Assembly (NCBI GenBank): GCA_964250775.1 | Contig: CAXUHK010000174.1 | Location: 1 to 8,147, forward strand | Source of the DNA: CAVRQM01 sp964250775 | GTDB lineage: Bacteria; Pseudomonadota; Alphaproteobacteria; Acetobacterales; Acetobacteraceae | Direction of reading: 5' to 3' | DNA: 8,147 nucleotides | Part shown: piece after piece, positions 1 through 5,704 of the stretch | Numbering within the stretch: position 1 is the stretch's first letter | How the letters are laid out: every line of letters starts with the position of its first letter | The notes under the pieces: model-generated | What the model saw: only the letters and a program-made list of their open reading frames with translations | The model's database searches: none | What the model was told of the DNA's origin: nothing | Program-made: the position numbers and the translations under genes

Positions 1-45
1 GGGGGGGGGCCCCCGGGTTTCTCGGGGGGTGGGGGGGGGGGGGGT
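1..45. other. G/C homopolymer tract at contig edge (likely artefact)
   Basis: The first 45 bases are almost entirely G runs with one C run. They encode nothing recognisable and do not resemble the terminal inverted repeat of an IS256-family element. Poly-G at a contig end is typical of reads with no signal in two-colour sequencing chemistry, so this is probably not genuine sequence. The true upstream context of the transposase relic is therefore unknown. Confidence 0.6.
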
Positions 46-84
46 TGGGTTGCGACACGCAACTCTGACCTGGAGACCGCCACA

Positions 85-1240
85 ATGACCGACGATACGA
101 TGGCGCTTCGCGCGCTGCTGGAGAACGGCTCCGACGCGAGCGTCCTGCGAGAGATGATCGGCTTTGCCGCCGAGCGGCTGATGGAACTGGAGACCAGGGC
201 TGTCTGCGGAGCTGTCCATGGCGAGCGCACCCTCGCTCCTTGGTCGCTCGCCCTGACCGCCTCGTGCAGCGCAACGGCTACCGGGAGCCTGACTGGGAGA
301 CGCGGGTCGGCACGGTCGAGCTACGCATCCCCAAACTGAGGAAAGGCAGTTACTTCTCTTCTTTCCTTGAGCCCCGGCGCACTGCCGAGAGGGTACTGAC
401 GGCGGTGATCCAAGAAGCCTGCATCCATGGCGTCTCGACGCGTTCGGTGGATGATTTGGTGCAGGCGATGGGTGGATCGGGCATCAGCAAGGGCCAAGTG
501 TCTCGGCTCTGCGCCGAGATCGATGAGCGGGTGAATGCCTTCCTCGACCGGCCGATCGAAGGCGAATGGCCCTATCTCTGGCTCGACGCGACCTACGTGA
601 AGGTCCGCCGGGATGGGCGCATCGTCTCGGTCGCGGCCACCATCGCCACGGCGGTCAACACCGACGGCAGCCGCGAAGTGCTCGGCATGGCCGTCGGCGC
701 CAGCGAAGTCGAGACCTTTTGGACCGAGTTCCTGCGCAGCCTTGCCCGGCGAGGTCTGCGTGGCGTCATGTTGGTCATCTTCGACTCGCACGAGGGGCTG
801 AAGGCCGCCACCCAGCGCGTCTTGCGCGCGTCGTGGCAACGTTGCCGGGTGCATTTCATGCGCAACGTGCTCGCCCACGCCGGTCGTAGTCATCGGCGGG
901 TCGTCGCCGCCTGGGTCGGCACCGCGTTCGCCGAGGCCGACGCCGAGGCCGCGCGCAAGCAGTGGCGCAGCGTCGTCGACCAGCTCCGTCCCCGGATCCC
1001 TCCGTTGCCCTTCCATTTGCTGCGCACGCGGAACCTTCGGCAACTCTGCCCAAGCCTGCAGCCGTGATGGACGGCGCGGAAGCTGACGTCCTGGCGTTCA
1101 TGGCCTTCCCCAAGGACCACCGTGCCAAGATCCACAGCACTAACCCGCTCGAACGCCTGAACGGCGAGATCAAACGGCGCAGCGAAGTGGTCGGCATCTT
1201 CCCCAACGAAGCTGCCGTCACCAGGCTTGTCGGCGCGTAA
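85..1240 (+). pseudogene. IS256-family (mutator-type) transposase, frameshifted and 3'-truncated
   Basis: This is the remnant of a DDE transposase of the IS256 family, which would have moved its own element by cut-and-paste or copy-out. Coding is spread over three frames. Frame 1 (from ATG 85) gives the N-terminus with the MIGFAAERLMELE block. Frame 3 (about 249-995) carries RNGYREPDWETR, the first catalytic Asp in LWLDATYVKVR, the second Asp in IFDSHEGLKAA and the WQRCRVHFMRN block. Frame 2 (about 1046-1237) carries HSTNPLERLNGEIKRR with the catalytic Glu. Compared with family members as I recall them, about 20 extra bases lie after the HGER motif (about 229-251) and about 50 after QLRPR (about 996-1045). 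Each shifts the frame by two. The protein stops right after RLVGA, where relatives continue for roughly 40 more residues, so the 3' end is lost. A plausible Shine-Dalgarno (TGGAGA) precedes the ATG. No terminal inverted repeats are visible on either side. The element is inactive. Confidence 0.9.
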
Positions 1241-1471
1241 GGCCATTCTGAACACGACTCCCACCAAAGTTGCGGCGATCCGGTCGCGCCCGGCAGACAG
1301 CGTTTTGCCAAGTTTAGGCTGCATGACAACAATGGCCGCGATCACAGCCCAATAGCCCTCCGGCAAATCCATCAATGTCGTGCCATCCCTCGCCAGCGCG
1401 CATACAATCAACCGGCGAAAGGCCTGACGCGTTTGCTCCTCGCCGAACCGTATCCCCATCGCGAGCTCCAT
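1238..1471 (-). pseudogene. N-terminal fragment of a FUSC-family (aromatic acid/fusaric acid exporter-like) membrane protein
   Basis: Read on the minus strand from ATG 1471, about 78 residues include LPEGYWAVIAAIVVMQPK followed by LGKTLSAGRDRIAATLVG. This pattern, a hydrophobic helix after PxGYWA and then a QPxLGxTLxAGxDR loop, is typical of the first transmembrane segments of FUSC-type exporters, inner-membrane proteins that help extrude aromatic acids. Family resemblance ends at about 1238, exactly where the opposite-strand transposase homology also ends, so the rest of the gene has been replaced. The same frame stays open upstream of ATG 1471 to a TAG near 1504, and the expected first hydrophobic segment before LPEGYW is poor, so the 5' end may be damaged as well. 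The open frame continues beyond 1238 into the transposase, but that stretch is only the antisense of the IS relic. The family call rests on a short motif and is moderate. Confidence 0.55.
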
Positions 1472-1587
1472 CAGGCCCGTGATCGGCGATTTGTAGGTTT
1501 CCTTCTAGAGAGTGCGGAACGGAACTCGGCAACATCGCTATCGGACCTGCGGACATGAGTATTTTCCGAGCCTGTCATTCGGCATCG

Positions 1588-1618
1588 CCAGGGTGCCCAC
1601 TGCTTCCAAAGCACCTGG
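1588..1618. promoter_or_regulatory. Imperfect inverted repeat (candidate operator or hairpin)
   Basis: CCAGGGTGC (1588-1596) faces GCACCTGG (1611-1618), complementary except for one bulged base, across a 14-base loop. A smaller overlapping hairpin, TGCTT-cca-AAGCA (1601-1613), lies across the loop and right arm. The repeat sits about 55 bases before the CitE-like gene and no T-run follows, so it is not a standard terminator. It could be a regulator binding site or a leader hairpin. Only the symmetry is seen; the function is inferred and chance is possible. Confidence 0.3.
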
Positions 1619-1661
1619 GAGAAAAGACATGAGCACGCGGCAAGCCAACCGTTGTAGCCTT

Positions 1662-1665
1662 GGAG
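1662..1665 (+). promoter_or_regulatory. Ribosome binding site that decides the CitE-like start
   Basis: GGAG at 1662-1665 lies seven bases before GTG 1673 but only one base before the in-frame GTG at 1667. The spacing favours 1673 as the initiation codon. No ATG is available at this end of the reading frame. Confidence 0.6.
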
Positions 1666-1672
1666 CGTGACC

Positions 1673-2515
1673 GTGAGCACGGGCAGGCGACACCGGCTGC
1701 GCAGTTGGCTCTTCACCCCGGCGACCAAGCCCGATCGCTTCGCCAAGGCGGCCGCTGTCGGCGCTGACGCCTTGATCCTTGACCTGGAGGATGCCGTCGC
1801 ACCCGACGATAAGGCCTCGGGGCGCCGGACGGCCCTGGAATACCTCTCAGGTGCCGCGCCGCCTATTCCCGCCCGTATCCTGCGCATCAACGCGATTGAA
1901 ACCGATGCCGGGATCACTGACCTTGCGGCGTTGCTGCAAAGCCCGGCCGATCCCGACTTCATCGTCGTCCCAAAAGTCAACGCCGCGGCGCACTTGCACA
2001 TCTTGGACAAGCTGCTCACGACAGGCGGCAAGATGGCACGGCTCGTCGCCCTGATCGAGACGGCACAGGCGCTGTCGTCGATCGACAGCATCGCGACAGC
2101 CACGCCGCGTTTGGGGTCACTGATGTTCGGAGCGGCCGACATGGCGGCCGACCTTGGCGCGGTCACTAGCTGGGGACCCTTGCTGGGCGCGCGGAGCCGG
2201 ATCGTCGCGGCCGCCGCGTTGGCGCAGGTGCCGGTCATCGACTCGCCGTTCTTCGACTTCAAGGACGCGGACGGCCTCGCCAGCGAGACGGCCGAGGCGG
2301 TCGCCCTTGGCTTCACCGGGAAAGCCGCAATCCATCCGGACCAGGTGGCCACGATCAACCAGGCGCTGACGCCAAGCGCCGAGGCGCTGTCCCACGCCCA
2401 CGCGGTCATGGAGCAGAACAAGAAGGGCGTCGGTGTCATCGACGGCCAGATGATCGATGAAGCGGTCGCCCGCAAGGCGCGGCGCACGCTGGTGGCCGCC
2501 GGCGAGCTGGCCTGA
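1673..2515 (+). CDS. CitE/HpcH-family acyl-CoA lyase (probable citramalyl-CoA lyase)
   Basis: A cytoplasmic TIM-barrel lyase of the HpcH/HpaI-CitE family, 280 residues from GTG 1673, normal length for the CitE-like group. Family marks in order (numbered from this start): RSWLFTPATKPDRF at the N-terminus, ILDLEDAV near 35-42 with the acidic metal-binding residues, RIN near 71-73, VPKV near 99-102, ALIET near 126-130 with the conserved Glu, FGAADMAADLG near 152-162, and GFTGKAAIHPDQ near 213-224. All expected catalytic positions appear intact. Such enzymes cleave 3-hydroxyacyl-CoA thioesters such as citramalyl-CoA or malyl-CoA. Next to a MaoC hydratase and a CoA-transferase, the best guess is citramalyl-CoA to acetyl-CoA + pyruvate, the role of Ccl/RipC in itaconate degradation. 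It is first in a run of same-strand genes, with 37 bases to the next start. An alternative GTG at 1667 would add two residues. Alternatives are malyl-CoA lyase or another 3-hydroxyacyl-CoA lyase. The family is certain; the substrate is inferred. Confidence 0.9.
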   Translation: MSTGRRHRLRSWLFTPATKPDRFAKAAAVGADALILDLEDAVAPDDKASGRRTALEYLSGAAPPIPARILRINAIETDAGITDLAALLQSPADPDFIVVPKVNAAAHLHILDKLLTTGGKMARLVALIETAQALSSIDSIATATPRLGSLMFGAADMAADLGAVTSWGPLLGARSRIVAAAALAQVPVIDSPFFDFKDADGLASETAEAVALGFTGKAAIHPDQVATINQALTPSAEALSHAHAVMEQNKKGVGVIDGQMIDEAVARKARRTLVAAGELA

Positions 2516-2552
2516 CACTCGGACTGCATGAACATATGAAGGAACACCAAAG

Positions 2553-3107
2553 ATGAACGATATGCCGGCTGCTGCTCCGTCAACTCAAGCCCTGCCCGCT
2601 TACAAGACCCTCGGCGAGCACCGATACCGCGAGACGTCGGGCCTCTACTACGAGGACTTCGAGCCGGGTGACGTGTTCGAGCACAGGCCAGGCCGCACGA
2701 TCCTGGACACGGACAACACATGGATGACGCTGCTCTCGATGAACACCCAGCAGCTCCATTTCGATGCCGCCTACGCGGCCAAGACCGAGTGGAGGAAGCC
2801 GCTGGTCGACTCCACCATCACCCTCGCGCTGCTGACGGGCATGAGCGTCCGCACGGTCAGCGGCAAGGTGGTCGCCAATCTCGGCTGGGACAAGGTCAAG
2901 GCCACGGGGCCGCTGTTTGCCGGCGACACGCTCTATGCGGAGAGCACTGTGCTGCACAAGCGGCTGTCCGCCAAGCGCCCGACCCAGGGTATCGTCACGG
3001 TCGCGACACGAGGTCTGAACCAGGATGGCCTGGTGGTGATGACGTTCGAGCGCACGATGCTGATCTACTGCCGCGGCCACTCGCCCGAGGAGAAGGCAAA
3101 CTACTAA
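2553..3107 (+). CDS. MaoC-like hydratase (probable itaconyl-CoA or mesaconyl-CoA hydratase)
   Basis: A 184-residue hot-dog-fold protein of the MaoC dehydratase family. The sequence GLYYEDFEPGDVFEH (30-44) leads into TILDTDNTWMTLLSMNTQQLHFDAAYA (49-75, shown here as its two halves TILDTDNTWM and NTQQLHFDAAYA), the equivalent of the hydratase motif, with the Asp54/His69 pair expected to activate water. GPLFAGDTLYAES (119-131) is the conserved strand typical of the group, and the C-terminus is short and polar. Enzymes with this TDN...MN.Q.LH pattern add water across 2-enoyl-CoA diacids such as mesaconyl-CoA or itaconyl-CoA, giving citramalyl-CoA, which the upstream CitE-like lyase would then split. 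The start is ATG 2553, with AAGGA at 2539-2543 nine bases upstream. An operon with the lyase is likely. The family assignment is firm. Choosing itaconyl-CoA over mesaconyl-CoA is an inference from the neighbours. Confidence 0.9.
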   Translation: MNDMPAAAPSTQALPAYKTLGEHRYRETSGLYYEDFEPGDVFEHRPGRTILDTDNTWMTLLSMNTQQLHFDAAYAAKTEWRKPLVDSTITLALLTGMSVRTVSGKVVANLGWDKVKATGPLFAGDTLYAESTVLHKRLSAKRPTQGIVTVATRGLNQDGLVVMTFERTMLIYCRGHSPEEKANY

Positions 3108-3137
3108 CTCGCCACCTTTTGTCTCAGCCCGATACTT

Positions 3138-3143
3138 AGGAGA
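3138..3143 (+). promoter_or_regulatory. Ribosome binding site for the truncated acyl-CoA dehydrogenase
   Basis: AGGAGA sits five bases before GTG 3149. The strong site supports GTG as the start, and shows that the translation signal of this gene is intact although its 3' end is lost. Confidence 0.6.
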
Positions 3144-3148
3144 AAGAA

Positions 3149-4027
3149 GTGGATTCGGAAGAGCATCATACTGAGCACCTGGCAAGCCCAAATGAGCAAG
3201 CCTACCATGGTGAGGTCTTCCCAGAGGTTCGCGCCAACATTCGGCACGCGTGCAAAGAGTTCGGGGAGGAATACCTGCGGGAAATATCCCGCGAGAAGCG
3301 TTACCCGGCAGAGTTCGTCGAGTCCATCACCAAGGCAAAGTGGCTATCGGCATTGATCCCCAAGGAATACGGAGGTCTTGGGCTCGGGCTGGCTGAGGCA
3401 TCCGTCATCATGGAGGAGATCAACCACTCGGGGCACAACTCCGGCAACTGCCACGCTCAGATGTTCAATATGGGCACCTTGCTGCGCCACGGCTCCGATG
3501 AGCAAAAAACGCATTACCTGCCCAGGACTGCGATGGGCGATTTACGGCTTCAGTCGATGGCGGTGCCGGAAACCGGCACGGACACAACCAAGACTAGGAC
3601 GATGGCCGTCAAACGCGGCAACAAGTACGTCATCAACGGACGCAAAATTTGGATCGGCCGCATCCAGCATTCGGATCTGATGATCCTGCTGGCCCGCACC
3701 ATGCCGCTGGAGAACGTCAAGAAAAAGATCGGGGGCCTGTCGATCTTCATCATCGACCTGCGTCAGGCGCTCGGCCACGGGATGGACGTTCGGCTCGTCG
3801 AGAACATGGTCGACGCGGAAACCAACGAAGTCATCTTAACCGACCTTGAGATCCCCGCTGAGAGCCTGACCGGCGAAGAAGGCCAGGGACTGCGATACAT
3901 CTTCGACGGATTGAACGCGGGGCCGATACTGATCGCGGCTGAATGCGTCGGTGACGGGTATTGGTTCATCCAGCACGCCGTACAGCGCGGCAAGACCCGC
4001 GTCGTGTTCGATCGCCCGACAGGTCGT
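3149..4027 (+). pseudogene. Acyl-CoA dehydrogenase lacking its C-terminal domain
   Basis: From GTG 3149 the product follows the acyl-CoA dehydrogenase family for about 293 residues. The N-terminal helical domain includes WLSALIPKEYGGLGLGLAEA (65-84). The middle beta domain has LQSMAVPETGTDTTKTRT (134-151), which binds FAD and substrate, and YVINGRKIWIGR (160-171). The start of the C-terminal domain reads LNAGPILIAAECVGDGYW and ends at RVVFDRPTGR. Relatives continue with GQNQ-like and IxE-type sequence for about 100 more residues, which form the flavin and tetramer contacts and supply the catalytic Glu. Here that is absent: the frame runs on out of register through the next gene to a stop at 4301-4303, giving a chimeric 384-residue protein with a meaningless arginine-rich tail. 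Only 94 bases separate the end of homology from the next start, and no frame in them restores the family, so this is a deletion rather than a simple frameshift. An acyl-CoA dehydrogenase gene also lies in the Pseudomonas aeruginosa itaconate locus (from memory), so an intact ancestor would suit this cluster. Activity is unlikely. Confidence 0.85.
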
Positions 4028-4108
4028 ATTGAAATTCCAAGTGCTGAGACCATTTCGGCGAGCGCCGTGACGGGCCGGCTGGTCCGTCGCGGACGCGTCC
4101 ATTCAGCG

Positions 4109-4113
4109 AGGAG
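4109..4113 (+). promoter_or_regulatory. Ribosome binding site that decides the CoA-transferase start
   Basis: AGGAG (part of GAGGAG 4108-4113) lies eight bases before GTG 4122, the first possible start giving the family's N-terminus. It falls inside the out-of-frame tail of the broken dehydrogenase. Read-through of that tail could affect translation of this gene. Confidence 0.65.
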
Positions 4114-4121
4114 ATCGACCA

Positions 4122-5444
4122 GTGGATGCCAGAGCGGCCTACAAATCCAAGTTGACGACGGCCGAAGAGGCGGTTGCCACCATACCGTCAGGCACCCGGC
4201 TTGCCATGGGCATGGCTATGGCCGAGCCACCCGCGTTGCTCAAGGCGCTCGCGCAGCGGGCACGTTCCGGCGACGTCGACGACCTCCGCCTATATTATTA
4301 TGAGGCTACATCCATTGCAGGCGACACTGTCCTCGATTACGCCCTGAACGACCGTATCAAGCCGTATTGCATGTTCATGACCGCCCTGGACCGCGCGCTC
4401 GTCAAGCGCGGGCTGGAGGATGGCGGCCGCAAGGCACTCCGCTACGTCCCAAACAACTTCCATCAGGCGCCACGGCTGATGATCGACGAAGTCGGCGTGG
4501 AAAGCTTCGTGTGCGCGGTCTCGCCCATGGACGCGCACGGATACATGACGTTCGGGATAAATAACGACTATTCCACCAAGGTGGGACGTGCTGCAAAGCG
4601 CCTCATTGTCGAAGTCAACCGCCATATGCCGCGCGTGCTCGGCTCTGGAGCGGAGCTGCACGTGTCCGAAGTTGCCGCAATCGTGGAGAACCACGTACCG
4701 TTGCTCGAATTGCCAGTTCGCGGTGGCAAGCCCGAGGATGACACGATCAGCAGGATCGTCGCGGACATGGTTCCCGACGGTGCTTGCCTTCAAACGGGCG
4801 TCGGCGCCTTGCCGAACCTTGTTCTGGCCTCTTTGGGACAACGGAACGACTTGGGTGTCCACACCGAGGCGCTGTGTCCCGGCGTGATCGACCTTATGCA
4901 GTCCGGCAACATAAATAACCATCGAAAGGCGCTCAACACCGACAAAACAATCTACACCTTCGCCATGGGACAACAGGCGATGTACGACTTCATCGGCGAT
5001 AATCCAGCCGTGGAAAGTTGGCCGGTCGACTATGTCAACAATCCAACCGTCATTGCGCAGAACGACGACGTCGTGTCCATAAACAGCACGATAGAGATCG
5101 ACCTCACCGGCGCCTGCAATTCCGAGCACATGCTTGGTCACCAATTCAGCGCTTCCGGCGGCCAACTCGATTTCATCCGCGGCGCGTATGCGTCCAAGCG
5201 AGGCAAGTCTATCATAGCGGCAACGTCGACGACGGCGCAGGGCAAGGTCTCACGCATCGTTGCACGCCTCGGCGGGCCTGTGACGACGCCGCGGATAGAC
5301 ACGCATTGGATCGTCACTGAATACGGCGCGGCAAACCTCAAGGGCCGCTCCTCGACCGAGCGCGCCGAAGCGCTGATCGAACTGGCGCACCCGCAATTCA
5401 GGGATCAACTGACCGCCTCGGCCAGGGCAACCTTTCTGATTTGA
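4122..5444 (+). CDS. CoA-transferase, acetyl-CoA hydrolase/4-hydroxybutyrate CoA-transferase family (RipA/Ict-like)
   Basis: A 440-residue cytoplasmic CoA-transferase that moves CoA between a donor such as acetyl-CoA or succinyl-CoA and a carboxylic acid through a glutamyl-CoA intermediate. The N-terminal domain starts YKSKLTTAEEAVATIPSG and includes YVPNNFHQAPRLM, then AVSPMDAHGYMTFG (about 137-150). The second domain has the glycine-rich LQTGVGALPNLVLASLG and LGVHTEALCPGVIDLMQSG, whose Glu249 matches the catalytic Glu of the family. The C-terminus carries VTEYGAANLKGRSSTERA and LIELAHPQFRDQL, both signatures of the family. The length is typical and nothing essential appears missing. Yersinia RipA belongs to this family, so with the MaoC and CitE-like genes the likely job is itaconate activation to itaconyl-CoA. 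Two 60-base samples (4561-4620 and 4921-4980) each have 31 G+C, well below the 45 of 60 at 6601-6660 in poxB, hinting at a different origin or selection. Alternatives are acetate, butyrate or mesaconate CoA-transferase. Confidence 0.92.
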   Translation: MDARAAYKSKLTTAEEAVATIPSGTRLAMGMAMAEPPALLKALAQRARSGDVDDLRLYYYEATSIAGDTVLDYALNDRIKPYCMFMTALDRALVKRGLEDGGRKALRYVPNNFHQAPRLMIDEVGVESFVCAVSPMDAHGYMTFGINNDYSTKVGRAAKRLIVEVNRHMPRVLGSGAELHVSEVAAIVENHVPLLELPVRGGKPEDDTISRIVADMVPDGACLQTGVGALPNLVLASLGQRNDLGVHTEALCPGVIDLMQSGNINNHRKALNTDKTIYTFAMGQQAMYDFIGDNPAVESWPVDYVNNPTVIAQNDDVVSINSTIEIDLTGACNSEHMLGHQFSASGGQLDFIRGAYASKRGKSIIAATSTTAQGKVSRIVARLGGPVTTPRIDTHWIVTEYGAANLKGRSSTERAEALIELAHPQFRDQLTASARATFLI

Positions 5445-5460
5445 GAGGCAACGAACCCGA

Positions 5461-5703
5461 TTGGACCGATCATGGACTCACCTACGCCTCGATACCAAGC
5501 TCATGGCTGGCGCGCGGCGCTCGTGGCGCGTCGCGTTGCCGCCGGCGTCTACCGTCGTCACTCATCCATGCGAGTGCGGCATGTCGCTGGGGTACGCCGA
5601 CGCCAGCGCGCCGGCCAATCGCCTGCACACCGGGCGCGAGCCGGCCCATGGGTTGGCCACTTTGCGCACGAATGGCAACCGTCCAGTCGACGAGGTAAAC
5701 TGA
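5461..5703 (+). pseudogene. C-terminal remnant of a nitroreductase-family protein
   Basis: In the frame ending at TGA 5701-5703, the stretch CGMSLGYADASAPANRLHTG (about 5575-5634) followed by REPAHGLATL closely resembles the C-terminal end of FMN-dependent nitroreductases, where CGMxLGYADPxxPxNxLRTEREP precedes the terminus. The upstream part (SWRVALPPASTVV) fits the preceding helix only loosely. The N-terminal flavin-binding half, including the usual SxRxF motif, is absent, because the CoA-transferase ends just upstream at 5444. No credible start with a ribosome binding site is seen, and the TTG at 5461 is only a nominal one. The stub ends one base before the ATG of poxB. It looks like the leftover of a gene once located between the two enzymes and mostly deleted. 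Chance resemblance is unlikely given the block, but it is short. Confidence 0.6.
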
Positions 5704-5704
5704 C

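Larger units (their letters stand above)
1504..1666. other. Gene-free stretch upstream of the catabolic genes
   Basis: No convincing coding sequence is seen on either strand between the FUSC fragment and the CitE-like gene. Open frames here are short, or run antisense from the downstream gene, with no family resemblance. A promoter for the + strand genes would be expected here, but no confident -35/-10 pair can be picked out. The one structured element is the inverted repeat listed separately. Confidence 0.5.

Noticed and set aside
1..84. Left terminal inverted repeat of the IS element
   Set aside because: The tract is mostly homopolymer G and gives no match to the missing right end, so it cannot be assessed.
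321..1043. Minus-strand 240-codon open frame across the transposase
   Set aside because: It is antisense to the transposase relic, without motif support.
1471..2721. Long minus-strand open frame (416 codons) antisense to the CitE-like gene
   Set aside because: It shows no family motif, has a composition typical of antisense to GC-rich coding sequence, and lies opposite a gene with clear catalytic motifs.
4028..4303. Continuation of the acyl-CoA dehydrogenase frame to the stop at 4301-4303 as a genuine C-terminus
   Set aside because: The residues are arginine-rich, unrelated to the family and out of register with the CoA-transferase coding sequence.
4290..5165. Minus-strand open frame of 291 codons inside the CoA-transferase
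   Set aside because: It is antisense to a gene with intact family signatures and has no recognisable domain.
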